In this document: positions 46,534 to 55,538 of the stretch, piece by piece
Layout of the letters: the number at the start of each line of letters is the position of its first letter
Position numbering within the stretch: the stretch's first letter is position 1
Assembly (NCBI RefSeq): GCF_013376175.1
Contig: NZ_JABXXR010000007.1
Location: 1-55,883 of the forward strand
Direction of reading: 5' to 3'
DNA: 55,883 bases
Source: Ameyamaea chiangmaiensis
Lineage (GTDB): Bacteria; Pseudomonadota; Alphaproteobacteria; Acetobacterales; Acetobacteraceae
The notes under the pieces: model-generated
Database searches by the model: none
Seen by the model: the letters and a program-made list of their open reading frames with translations, nothing else
What the model was told of the DNA's origin: nothing
Program-made: the position numbers and the translations under genes

Positions 46534-46997
46534 CAGCGCCGTCTTGTGCCAGACGCGGCGTCACCATGTTCCATCTATTGTCGATGCTCACGCCAATCCC
46601 CGGTCTATGCTCCGTCGGGACTATGCTGCGACCCGATGGGATGGGGACGCACGTTCCGGGACGCTTCATCGGGGGAACCGGCAACCCGGATGGGCCGGGC
46701 GACGGCCGGTCGGTGGCGTACCTACTTGCCGAAATAGAGGAAACCGAACGCTGCGATGAACAGGAAGCCGACGACGGCGCAGTCTTCAATGGTGGTCATG
46801 CGTCACTATCGCAGCTTATGGGGCAAGGTTGCCACACTGTAATGCATCAGCCGTCCGTGCCGATCCGCCACTGCGTGCGATCATGGTGGCGGTCGGGTGG
46901 TGATGGCGTGTGGTCGCGGGCGATGCGAACGGCGACGCAGGCCGGCATGGGCCTTCCGCACCACTGACGCACGATCGCGGTCGTGGTCGGAGGCCGA
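46534..46997. other. Intergenic region between the prohibitin-like gene and rsmA
   Basis: About 460 bp. It contains only a possible 25-codon membrane peptide (46722-46799) and otherwise no supported gene. Two longer frames (46256-46789 minus and 46566-46967 plus) have compositions unlike proteins. Confidence 0.4.
46722..46799 (-). CDS. Possible 25-aa small membrane protein
   Basis: MTTIEDCAVVGFLFIAAFGF continues with LYFGK and a stop: a polar start and one hydrophobic helix ending in Lys, as in many bacterial small membrane proteins. No ribosome-binding site is visible, so this is a tentative call. Confidence 0.3.
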   Translation of the reverse strand: MTTIEDCAVVGFLFIAAFGFLYFGK

Positions 46998-47849
46998 TCA
47001 GCCCCCTGCGCCGAGATGCGCCTTGGCCAGACGCTCGAACTCGCTGACCTCGAGTGTTTCCGCGCGCCGGCTGCCATCGATCCCGGCCTCGGATAGCAGG
47101 CGTTCACCGCCGATCGCCTTGAGGGCACCGCGCAGCATCTTGCGTCGCTGGCCGAATGCGGCGGCTGTGACCCGCTCCATGGCCCGGAAAAGATCGGGTA
47201 CGGGCTGGGTGGCATGGGGCGTCAGTTGCGCGACCGCCGACCAGACCTTCGGCGGGGGCGAGAACGCACCGGGCGGTACCCGCATCACGATGGCGCAGCG
47301 CGCGCACCACTGTGCCAGAACCGCAAGACGACCGTAATGCGCGCTGTCGGGGGCGGCGCAGATGCGCTCGGCGACTTCGAGCTGGAACATCAACGTCAGT
47401 TTTTCCCACGCGGCCGCCTGTCGCAGCCAGCCGACCAGAAGCGGCGTGCCGACATTATACGGCAGGTTGGCAATGACCTGACGTGGCGCCGGCCCGAGCG
47501 CGGCGAGATCAAGACGTGTGGCATCGCCCTGCACCAGCGACAGCCGATCGGGCGAACCGGCGGCAAGTTCGGCGATGATGGCGCAGGCGCGCGGGTCGAT
47601 CTCCACCGCATGGATATGCGCCGTGGGGCTCGCCAGCAGGGCGCGTGTCAGGCCACCCGGGCCAGGGCCGACCTCGACTACCGTGCGTCCCGCCAGGTCT
47701 CCCGCCAGGGCGGCAATGCGGGTGGTGACGTTCAGGTCGAGCAGAAAATGTTGGCCGAGCGCCTTGCGCGGATCCAGCCCGTGGCGGGCGACGGTCTCGC
47801 GCAGGCTCTCCTGCGGTCCTGGGACGGGAGCCGCGTTGAGCTCCGCCAT
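46998..47849 (-). CDS. rsmA: 16S rRNA (A1518/A1519) dimethyltransferase RsmA/KsgA, 283 aa
   Basis: GLDPRKALGQHFLLD is the family start, VEVGPGPGGLTRALL the SAM motif I, HAVEIDPR motif II, and VIANLPYNVGTPLL the N-L-P-Y catalytic motif. It dimethylates two adenines in helix 45 of 16S rRNA and checks late 30S assembly. The gene overlaps the surA-like gene stop by 3 bp, so it is translated from the lpt-surA transcript. Confidence 0.95.
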   Translation of the reverse strand: MAELNAAPVPGPQESLRETVARHGLDPRKALGQHFLLDLNVTTRIAALAGDLAGRTVVEVGPGPGGLTRALLASPTAHIHAVEIDPRACAIIAELAAGSPDRLSLVQGDATRLDLAALGPAPRQVIANLPYNVGTPLLVGWLRQAAAWEKLTLMFQLEVAERICAAPDSAHYGRLAVLAQWCARCAIVMRVPPGAFSPPPKVWSAVAQLTPHATQPVPDLFRAMERVTAAAFGQRRKMLRGALKAIGGERLLSEAGIDGSRRAETLEVSEFERLAKAHLGAGG

Positions 47850-49192
47850 CAGACGCGGTTGGGCACGGTCTTGTCGCGCACATCGATGACCGACCGGCGG
47901 TGCAGATCGCGGTCAAGCTGGCGCGAGGCCTGTTCGACACGCTCGTTCATCAGCTGGTCCGCGATATCGGCGGGCGACTGCTGGGCGAAGTTCTTCTGCT
48001 GACGCGAACATACCATCAGGATGTCGATCCCGTCCGTCGACACCAGAGGATGGCTGGGTGTGCCCGGCGTCAGGCCTTCCAGCACGCCGCGCATCTGCGG
48101 ATTGATCCGTTCGAGTTGCAGTTGGCCGGGGTCGGACGGCCGCTTCTCGCCAAGCTGGTGGTTAAACTCCGCCAGCTGCTCGCACGAATGGGCGGACTGG
48201 GCGATCTGGCCGGCTTTCTGCAGCGCTTCGCGTTGCTGCGGCGTCGGTGCCTGCGGGTTGAGGGGGGTGTCGAAGGGCACGAAGGCCTGACGCAGGGTGA
48301 CGAGGGTGCCCATCTGGTGGCCGATCGTGCGCTTGCCTTCCAGCGTTGCGATGACGTAGCCGCCGGCGACGCGGATCGGGTTGGAAATCGCACCGATCGG
48401 CATCTGGCGTGCCACCGCGACGACCTCCGGATCGAGGTTGTCTTCCTGCACCCAGCCCAGTGATCCACCCTCCAGCGCTGTCTGGCTCTGGGAGAACTGG
48501 GCGGCGACGATGGCAAAGGGTGCCCCGTTGCGCAGTTCCTGGATGATCGTCTGCGTGAAGGCCAGCTCGCTTTCGGAGTGGCGGGGATCTTCGACCGGGA
48601 TGAAGATTTCACTGATCATGTATTGCGGCTTGCCGTCCTCGCGCTGGAGGGCGGCCTCGCGCTGGGCGATTTCCTGTGCCGTGACGCGGCCGCGATCGCC
48701 GACTTCCTGCCGCAGAACCTGCGTCCAGCCGATCTGGACGCGGATCTGGTCGATCAGCGTCGTCAGGGACACGCCGTCCTGCGACAGCTTATCGCGCAGC
48801 GCGTTTTCCGGCATGCCGTTCCGGCGCTCGATGTCCGAAATGGCGGCGGCGATCTGCTCGGGCGCGATGTTGATGTGGCGCGACAGCATCTCCTGCTGGC
48901 GCAGACGCTCGTCGATCAGCTGCCGCACGATCTGCGGGCGCAGGCGCGCCACCAGTTCGGGGGTCATCTGCAGGCCGGTCGACAGCGCGAAGAGGCGACC
49001 GCGGCTGTCGACGTCACGCTGGGTAAGCAGCGTGTTATTGATCACGGCAATAATCTGCTCTTCGGGTGCCCCCTCGGCCTGCGCGCCCGGCGCAGTCGTC
49101 CTGGCCGCATGGGTGTGGCCTGGTGCCGCCAGCGCCGGAGTGCCGGCAAGGGCTGTCAGCGTCAGAAGCAGGCCAGGCATCGAAAGGCGCAT
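47849..49192 (-). CDS. surA: SurA-like periplasmic peptidyl-prolyl isomerase/chaperone, 447 aa
   Basis: ATG 49192 gives a signal peptide (MRLSMPGLLLTLTALAGTPALA). A SurA N-terminal chaperone domain (QIIAVINNTLLTQRDVDSR to VLRQEVGDRG) is followed by a parvulin domain (YMISEIFIPVED, GGSLGWVQEDNLDPEV, NPIRVAGGYVIATLE). The second PPIase-like region is weak. It helps fold outer-membrane proteins, including the LptD encoded just upstream. Confidence 0.88.
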   Translation of the reverse strand: MRLSMPGLLLTLTALAGTPALAAPGHTHAARTTAPGAQAEGAPEEQIIAVINNTLLTQRDVDSRGRLFALSTGLQMTPELVARLRPQIVRQLIDERLRQQEMLSRHINIAPEQIAAAISDIERRNGMPENALRDKLSQDGVSLTTLIDQIRVQIGWTQVLRQEVGDRGRVTAQEIAQREAALQREDGKPQYMISEIFIPVEDPRHSESELAFTQTIIQELRNGAPFAIVAAQFSQSQTALEGGSLGWVQEDNLDPEVVAVARQMPIGAISNPIRVAGGYVIATLEGKRTIGHQMGTLVTLRQAFVPFDTPLNPQAPTPQQREALQKAGQIAQSAHSCEQLAEFNHQLGEKRPSDPGQLQLERINPQMRGVLEGLTPGTPSHPLVSTDGIDILMVCSRQQKNFAQQSPADIADQLMNERVEQASRQLDRDLHRRSVIDVRDKTVPNRV

Positions 49193-49327
49193 GAAAAGGT
49201 GTCTTTCTTGGTCGGTGCGGACGATCTCGACAGGGATCATACCAGAGCCTGGGTCAGCATTGAAACAGGGGCAACCATCGGCGGGTGCGCGTGTCGTAAA
49301 ACAGGCACGCGCCTTGTGGGAACGGCA

Positions 49328-51670
49328 TTACTTCACGCCGAACGAGCCGATGGTCTTGAAGGTCAGATTGAACAGAATGGTGGAATTCCGCTGCTGGCCG
49401 CCGATCGAGGTGTATTGTTTGAGATACAGCAGGTCGATGCCAAAGCAATCGTTGCTGTACCCGATGTCGCCGCCAAGAGCTACGAACTCGTGGCGTGACA
49501 GAGACCTCCGGGCGTAGGCCGACAGGTGATACTCGCGCCAGTTTGTGGAAAAGCCCGCCGTGACCTCGTTCGTGCGCTGGAAATAGACCGAGGGCGGCGT
49601 GCCCGTCCGCAGGTCGTTGACGTAGTAGTAATAGGGCGTCACGGGTTCGTAGACATAACCGCCGAACACGTGGAAGTGGTTGACCCCGGCGCTGAGCAGG
49701 CCGTCACCGAAATCGATCCGGCCGGTATAGGGGTCGATCCGCCCGCGCACGGTCATGTTCAAAAACGGATTGGGCGCCAGCCGCAGTCGACCGACGATAT
49801 CGGACAGATGGTGGTTCAGGCCCGAATAGGGCAGGCGGTTCTGCTGGATATGTTCCTGAACGCTTTCGCCGACCAGCATGTCGACCTCATGCCCATTCCA
49901 GTTCCAGCTACTGTGGACACCGAAGTTGGCGCGAATGCCGCCATCGAGACGATCAGTGCCGTTGTAGCGGTTGAGAGAGAACAGCGTGCTGTCGGTGAAT
50001 TCGTAGGACAGCGAGTCTTCGTTGGGCAGATAGCGCGTATTGCTGTTGCCCGTGTTGGGCGCTGCGATGACCTGCGCGATGGGTTCGAGGATCTGTGCGC
50101 CATGGCCCCGGGCAAAGGTGCGCAGGAACGGCCAGTTCATTTTCAGCGCGACAGTCGGAAGCACCTGTCCGGAGACATGGGAACGTCCCTCGGGCACGTA
50201 GATCGGCGACTCGTCGAGGTTCGTGCCGCGATAGACCATCGAGTCCAAGCGCAGGGTCAGCAGCCACTGCTGGCCGAGCTTGTTGTGAAACGGCCGGTCC
50301 CAGTTCATCTGGAGCTGGCCGCGCTGGTCGGAGGCACCGGTCGACCGGTAGACGTCAAAATCCTGCGTCTGGAACGAGAAGCGGCCGCCCCACGCATCGG
50401 GCTGCCCGTTGAAGCGGTACAGGAAGCGCGGCAGCACCCACGGCAGCTCGCTGTCGTTGATGACGCCCTGGTTCAGGCCCTGATAGAACTGGCCGTCCAG
50501 TCGGGCGTAGCCTCCGGTGCCCAGACCCTCGAGATAGACGTTCGAGTTCAGCGTTTCCTGACCGTACCCCTGCACGCGGTAGTCGCGCATGTAGTTCGCC
50601 GAGGTGGCCAGATTGATATTGGCGCCGGCCGACCAATAGCGTGACACGGCGAAATCGCCCTTGGCGAAAACGTATCCCTGCAACCCGTGCTCGTCGGCCG
50701 TGCCGGTCGTCGTTCCGAACAGGTTGGTATAGGAGCTTTGGTTGTGGGTGTCGTACGCGGCCCCGGCCATGATCGAAATCTTGCCGAAATTCAGCAGATT
50801 TCGATACTGCGCGCTGAGCTGCGGGGCTGTGCGGGTGGAGAACAGCCCCTGGAACGTCACGTCGGACTGGTCATTGATCACCCAGTAATAAGGCAGGGTG
50901 AAATAGGTGCCCAGATAACGGTCATGAGGCGAAATGCCGGGGGTCAGAAAGCCGCTGCGCCGCTTGACCGACGGATCGGTCATGGAGAACCACGGCAGAT
51001 AGACCAGCGGGACACCGAGGAAATCGATCCAGGCGTGCCGGAACTCGATTGTCTGATGCTCCACGTCCTGCGTCGCGCCATAGGCCCGTAGTTGCCAGAA
51101 CGGCGGCCGTTCGGGGTGCTGCGCGCAGATGTTGCAGGCGGTATAGACCGCGTGGCTCATGTCGTTGAGCTGGCCGTTGGTGCGGCGCGCGCCACTGGCC
51201 GCCAGTTTGGCGTTGTCGTTCATGGACGCGAAATACCGCGTCATGATCCCGTCCTTCATGCCGTTGCTCAATTCGGCGTAGTTCGAGAACAGCACGCTTC
51301 CGTCGGGCTCGACGATCGCGACGTGTCCGCGCGCGGCGGCGACACCGGTGTCGCGATTATAGGTCACGGTGTCGGCGCGCAGAACCTGATCGCCCTGCCA
51401 GATCTGGACGTTGCCGCTCCAGGTCACCAGACCGCGTTTGTCGTCATACTCCGTGCGATCGGCAAGGAACGTAACCGGGTCGGCGCCGGTGGTCTTGCGC
51501 CCGGTATCGACGTGCAGCGTCGGCCCGCTGCTGGGCCGTTGCTGGGCCAGCGCGTGTGGCGACAGGGCGACGGCTGCCAGCGTCGATGTGCCGAACAGGC
51601 CTGCGGCGAGAAGAAGATAGCGTCGGCCGGGCAGCGGAAGCGTGGCGCCGACCTCTGGGTGCGTCGTCAT
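49328..51670 (-). CDS. lptD: LPS-assembly protein LptD, 780 aa
   Basis: ATG 51670 overlaps the lptG stop (ATGA). A signal region (RRYLLLAAGLFGTSTLAAVA to HALAQ) is followed by an OstA/LptA-like jellyroll (YDDKRGLVTWSGNVQIWQGD, LRADTVTYNRDTG) and the LptD barrel with typical CNICAQHPERPPFW and YLPWFSMTDPSVKRRSGFLTP motifs. The protein ends FNLTFKTIGSFGVK. It inserts LPS into the outer membrane. Confidence 0.93.
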   Translation of the reverse strand: MTTHPEVGATLPLPGRRYLLLAAGLFGTSTLAAVALSPHALAQQRPSSGPTLHVDTGRKTTGADPVTFLADRTEYDDKRGLVTWSGNVQIWQGDQVLRADTVTYNRDTGVAAARGHVAIVEPDGSVLFSNYAELSNGMKDGIMTRYFASMNDNAKLAASGARRTNGQLNDMSHAVYTACNICAQHPERPPFWQLRAYGATQDVEHQTIEFRHAWIDFLGVPLVYLPWFSMTDPSVKRRSGFLTPGISPHDRYLGTYFTLPYYWVINDQSDVTFQGLFSTRTAPQLSAQYRNLLNFGKISIMAGAAYDTHNQSSYTNLFGTTTGTADEHGLQGYVFAKGDFAVSRYWSAGANINLATSANYMRDYRVQGYGQETLNSNVYLEGLGTGGYARLDGQFYQGLNQGVINDSELPWVLPRFLYRFNGQPDAWGGRFSFQTQDFDVYRSTGASDQRGQLQMNWDRPFHNKLGQQWLLTLRLDSMVYRGTNLDESPIYVPEGRSHVSGQVLPTVALKMNWPFLRTFARGHGAQILEPIAQVIAAPNTGNSNTRYLPNEDSLSYEFTDSTLFSLNRYNGTDRLDGGIRANFGVHSSWNWNGHEVDMLVGESVQEHIQQNRLPYSGLNHHLSDIVGRLRLAPNPFLNMTVRGRIDPYTGRIDFGDGLLSAGVNHFHVFGGYVYEPVTPYYYYVNDLRTGTPPSVYFQRTNEVTAGFSTNWREYHLSAYARRSLSRHEFVALGGDIGYSNDCFGIDLLYLKQYTSIGGQQRNSTILFNLTFKTIGSFGVK

Positions 51671-52785
51671 CAGCCGTCCTCGAGATGCAGCAGGAGAGAG
51701 ACAGCCAGACACAGCCCCGCGCAGGTCGGTGCCCATGCGGCCATAACGGTCGGTAGTGCCCCGGACTCGCCGAACTGTTCGGCAATTTTAGAGATACTGA
51801 ACAGTGCGAACCCCGCTGCGACACCCGAGCCTATCATGCGGGCGACTCCCCCGCGCCTAGTGGGTCGCATGGAAAACCCCGCCGAGACAAGCGCCATCGT
51901 ACCGGCCAGGATCGGAAGGGCGAGCAGCGTCTGGAAATGCAGCCGATGCCGGAGGGACGAGAAGCCGGACCGATCGAGCAGCCGGATAAAGCCCGGCAGC
52001 GCCCAGACGGACAGGGTATCGGGCGACGCGAAGCTTTCCTCCACCCGTGAGAGTGTGAGGTCGGTGGGCAGCGAGATACGCCCGGCCGGTCGCGGCAGAT
52101 GATCGGGCAGGATCGTGCTGGCATCGACCAGTATCCATGCGCCGTCGCCCAGCCAGCCCGACGGTGCCTCCACCCGCACCAGAAGCCGGTCGCGGTCGTC
52201 GAGACGAAAAATGCTGATGGCCTGAAGCTCGAGGCGCACGCGGCCCTGCATGTGAATGGCGCGTGCGTGGAGAATGGCGACACCGTGCGGCACCAGGCCG
52301 GTATCGATCTGGCGCAGCCACAGATCGCCACCGTTCAGCGTCAGCTTGCCCCCCCCTGTGCTGAGATAGGTCTGGTCGAGCACTTCCGCGCGCCGATACA
52401 TCATTGAGGACAGGGGAGAGAGCGCGCCGGTGGCCAGCGTGCCGATCAGGATGGCGCAGGCCAGCGGGGCGGCCAGGAACTGCCACGCCGAGATCCCCGC
52501 CGCGCGGGCGACGATCAGTTCGGACGATCGGGTCAGGCGCCAGAAACAGACGATCCCACCCAGCAGGACGCCGAACGGCAGGATATCCATGACAAAGAAC
52601 GGCACGTGCAGCCCGGCGATTTCAAGGACAACCGATGTGGGCACGTTGGGCTTGGTCGCCACGCGGCGCAGGAGGTCGATGAAGTCGAACAGCGACACGA
52701 GGCCGGTCAGCGCCGCGATCATGGACAAAACCATCGCGGTGAATTGTCGGGCCACATAGAACGACAGGGTGATCGAGACGCTCAT
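51670..52785 (-). CDS. lptG: LPS export ABC transporter permease LptG, 371 aa
   Basis: Six membrane helices: residues about 12-33, 55-80 and 98-120, and three near the C-terminus (FQTLLALPILAGTMALVSAG and others), flanking a periplasmic jellyroll (residues about 130-265). The sequence LIVARAAGISAWQFLAAPL matches the coupling-helix region that contacts LptB. It works with LptF, whose gene lies directly upstream with a 4-bp overlap. Confidence 0.92.
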   Translation of the reverse strand: MSVSITLSFYVARQFTAMVLSMIAALTGLVSLFDFIDLLRRVATKPNVPTSVVLEIAGLHVPFFVMDILPFGVLLGGIVCFWRLTRSSELIVARAAGISAWQFLAAPLACAILIGTLATGALSPLSSMMYRRAEVLDQTYLSTGGGKLTLNGGDLWLRQIDTGLVPHGVAILHARAIHMQGRVRLELQAISIFRLDDRDRLLVRVEAPSGWLGDGAWILVDASTILPDHLPRPAGRISLPTDLTLSRVEESFASPDTLSVWALPGFIRLLDRSGFSSLRHRLHFQTLLALPILAGTMALVSAGFSMRPTRRGGVARMIGSGVAAGFALFSISKIAEQFGESGALPTVMAAWAPTCAGLCLAVSLLLHLEDG

Positions 52786-53990
52786 GCCGCGTCTTCTTCA
52801 GCCGTCGGTCGCATGGCCGCGCCGAGCTTGCGGGCGGCGATGTGATCGCGCAGCTCGTCGGTGAACATGATGGCCGCGCACACCAGCCCCGGTGCGAGCG
52901 ATACGAGCCAGATCAGCGGCACAAGTCCGAGATCGCGGCCCGCGAAATTCTGGATCATCAGGTTCGCCGCCAGCAGTCCCACGACCGCGAAGATCGCTAG
53001 CAGGGGCCGCGTGATTGATCCGTGCCGCGAGAACACGCCGCGCAGGATCGCCAGAAGGCCGATCATGGCGAACGAGAATGCCGTCAGGGGCGCGGTCAGC
53101 CGGCGCCATCCTTCCACTGCCATCTTGCCATGGGCGTTCGTGTTCATTTCGCCTGTGGGGTGAAACAGCTCGTGAAGAGACATTTCGGAGATGTCGCGGA
53201 AGCGCTGCTCATCCCCGTGGCTGGACGCCAGATCCATCGTGTTCTGGGCAAAACTCAGCATGTTCAGGCGACCGGTCTTGCGGTCGATTTCCTCACGCGT
53301 GCCGTTGTACAGAATGACGCGGGGCTGGTCGTTCAGGACCACGAGCGCGCCGTGCTCGGCCAGGATCGTCGCATGGCTCTGGGGCGTGCGGTCGTCCTCG
53401 ACCAGGATGCCGTGCAGGGTGCCATCCCGGTCGCGCTGGCGGACATAGACGGTCATAGTGGGCGACAACTGGGCAAAGACGCCTTCCTGTAACAGGAAGG
53501 CCGCCATCTTGTTGCGGATCTGGAATTCGTATTTCCGGAAGGAATGATAGGATTTCGGCACGATCCAGAGATTGAGTAGAAAGCACGTGGCCGTGGCGAT
53601 CAGCGCGCACATCAGGCCCGCCCGCGCCAGCGAGAACTGCGACAGCCCGGCTGCGCGCATCACGGTCAGTTCCCGGTCGCCCGACAGGCGCTGATAGCCG
53701 AACAGCACGACCAGAAAGGTCGTGATCGGCAGGATCACCGCGATGAACGACGGCATCAGCAGGCTGGTCAGTTCGATGAACACTCGCAGGGACAGGCCGC
53801 GTTCGACCACCAGCGAGATAAACCGCAGCGATTGCGTAAGCCAGATCAGCGCCGCAGCCCCCCCGGTCGTGGCCACAAGGCCAAGCAGGAGCTGGCGGAG
53901 CGTATAGCGGTCGAGCAGCGTCAGGCGGCAGGCCGCGCGCAGACGTGCCACGGCGGCCGGCCAGCGATCGGTCCCGGGGATGTCGGCCAT
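52782..53990 (-). CDS. lptF: LPS export ABC transporter permease LptF, 402 aa
   Basis: ATG 53990 is chosen because the longer frame up to 54749 overlaps the oxidase gene in antiframe and has no membrane-protein character. The N-terminal helix LDRYTLRQLLLGLVATTGG, the coupling region LTVMRAAGLSQFSLARAGL and the C-terminal three helices are the YjgP family pattern, with a periplasmic domain at residues 125-280. Partner of LptG and LptB. Confidence 0.92.
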   Translation of the reverse strand: MADIPGTDRWPAAVARLRAACRLTLLDRYTLRQLLLGLVATTGGAAALIWLTQSLRFISLVVERGLSLRVFIELTSLLMPSFIAVILPITTFLVVLFGYQRLSGDRELTVMRAAGLSQFSLARAGLMCALIATATCFLLNLWIVPKSYHSFRKYEFQIRNKMAAFLLQEGVFAQLSPTMTVYVRQRDRDGTLHGILVEDDRTPQSHATILAEHGALVVLNDQPRVILYNGTREEIDRKTGRLNMLSFAQNTMDLASSHGDEQRFRDISEMSLHELFHPTGEMNTNAHGKMAVEGWRRLTAPLTAFSFAMIGLLAILRGVFSRHGSITRPLLAIFAVVGLLAANLMIQNFAGRDLGLVPLIWLVSLAPGLVCAAIMFTDELRDHIAARKLGAAMRPTAEEDAA

Positions 53991-53998
53991 TGGGCGAG

Positions 53999-55456
53999 TC
54001 AGGTGGGCTGCGCGGGAAAGATCTTTCCCGGGTTCATGATGTTGCGCGGGTCGAGGGCCTGCTTGATGCGGCGCATCGTCTCGAGTTCCGCGCCCCCGCG
54101 CCATTCGGGCATCATGTAGGTCTTGAGCTGCCCCACGCCGTGTTCGGCGGAGAAGGATCCGTCCAGGTCGCGCACGATGGCGCAGACGCTGTCCATGATC
54201 TCGTGGTCGCGCGCCAGGAATGCCACCGGGTCCATGCCTTCGGGCTGGACCAGGTTGAAGTGGATGTTGCCGTCGCCCAGATGTCCGAACGGCGCCACGC
54301 GGATGCCGGGGATCAGGGCCTCGCACGCAACGGTCGCGCGTTCGATCAGGGCCGGCACACGCGAAACCGGGACCGAGACGTCGTTCTTGACGCTCGCGCC
54401 GGCGCGACGCTGGGCCTCGGCGTGTTCCTCGCGCAGGCGCCACAGGGCGGCACTCTGGCTTTCGCTCTCGGCCATCACGGCGTCGAGAACGGTTCCGCTC
54501 TCCAGCGCGTCGCCCAGAACGCTTTCCATGAGCGTGCGAATGGTGTCGTCCGCGCGCGCACTGGCCAGTTCGACCAGCACATAGGCAGGGGCGGGTTCCG
54601 CCAGAGGCAGCGTCGCCCCTTCGATCAGGTCGGTCACCATCGCCATGCCCGTGCCGGACATGTACTCGAACGCCTGGATCGCGGCCGGGTCCTGCGCGCG
54701 GAAAGCGCCGAACAGTGCAAGGGCGGCCTGCGCGTCGGCCACCGCGCATAGCGCGATCTCGCGCGAGCGTGGCTGTGGCTGGAGCTGGAGGATCACGGTG
54801 GACAGGATACCCAGCGTGCCTTCCGAACCGGCGAGCAGCTGGCGCAGGGCATAGCCCGTGTTGTCCTTGCGCAGGCGGCGCAGGCCGTTGAAGACTTGCC
54901 CGTCGGGCATGACCGCTTCGAGCCCGACCAGAAGCTCGCGCGCATTGCCATAGCGCACGGTGTTGTTACCGCCCGCGTTGGTGGCGATCACGCCGCCGAT
55001 CTGGGCCGAGCCTTCCGACGAGATGGACAGTGGCAGCATCATGCCAGCCTCCCGCGCGGCGTCCTGCGCGGCCTTGAGCGTCACGCCGGCCTCCACCACC
55101 ATCGTGAGGTCATGGGGGTCGATCTCGCGGATGCGGTTCATGCGCGACAGGCACACCACCACCGCACGTCCGGACGCATCGGGCGTGGCGCCGCCGACCA
55201 TGCTGGTGTTGCCGCCCTGCGGAACGATCGGCACGGCATGCTGCCCGCACAGGGAGACGATCGCGGCGAGTTGGGCCGTGTCGGCCGGGCGCAGGACGGC
55301 CGCGCATTGCCCCTGATAAAGAGATCGCCAGTCGGTGGTGAACGGGGCGACATCGCCGGCGTCCGTCAGGATGCCCGACGGCCCGAGCAGGTCGTGCAGG
55401 GCGCGTGCGAGAGCGGGTGCCAGGGATGGCGCGGTGAAGGGGGAGGAATCGGACAT
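53999..55456 (-). CDS. FAD-linked oxidase (D-2-hydroxyglutarate/D-lactate dehydrogenase family), 485 aa
   Basis: The FAD-binding PCMH domain has VPIVPQGGNTSMVGGATPD, GGVIATNAGGNNTVRYG and AGSEGTLGI. The C-terminal FAD-oxidase domain has APFGHLGDGNIHFN and AEHGVGQLK, the His-rich substrate and metal site. Length and motifs match FAD-dependent D-2-hydroxyacid dehydrogenases that oxidise D-2-hydroxyglutarate or D-lactate; which one cannot be told here. It ends 8 bp before lptF, so may lie in the same operon by position. Confidence 0.85.
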   Translation of the reverse strand: MSDSSPFTAPSLAPALARALHDLLGPSGILTDAGDVAPFTTDWRSLYQGQCAAVLRPADTAQLAAIVSLCGQHAVPIVPQGGNTSMVGGATPDASGRAVVVCLSRMNRIREIDPHDLTMVVEAGVTLKAAQDAAREAGMMLPLSISSEGSAQIGGVIATNAGGNNTVRYGNARELLVGLEAVMPDGQVFNGLRRLRKDNTGYALRQLLAGSEGTLGILSTVILQLQPQPRSREIALCAVADAQAALALFGAFRAQDPAAIQAFEYMSGTGMAMVTDLIEGATLPLAEPAPAYVLVELASARADDTIRTLMESVLGDALESGTVLDAVMAESESQSAALWRLREEHAEAQRRAGASVKNDVSVPVSRVPALIERATVACEALIPGIRVAPFGHLGDGNIHFNLVQPEGMDPVAFLARDHEIMDSVCAIVRDLDGSFSAEHGVGQLKTYMMPEWRGGAELETMRRIKQALDPRNIMNPGKIFPAQPT

Positions 55457-55538
55457 GGAAGGATGCTCTACTCCATTTCGGGGGCGCCGGGGGAGAGATG
55501 ATGTCCGGCGCGGGTCTTGGGGGACTATCGGCCGGGGA

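Noticed and set aside
46256-46967. Frames at 46256-46789 (minus) and 46566-46967 (plus) around the prohibitin-like gene
   Set aside because: Ser/Pro/Arg-rich and overlapping each other or a good gene in antisense; only the 25-codon peptide inside has a membrane-protein look and is listed at low confidence.
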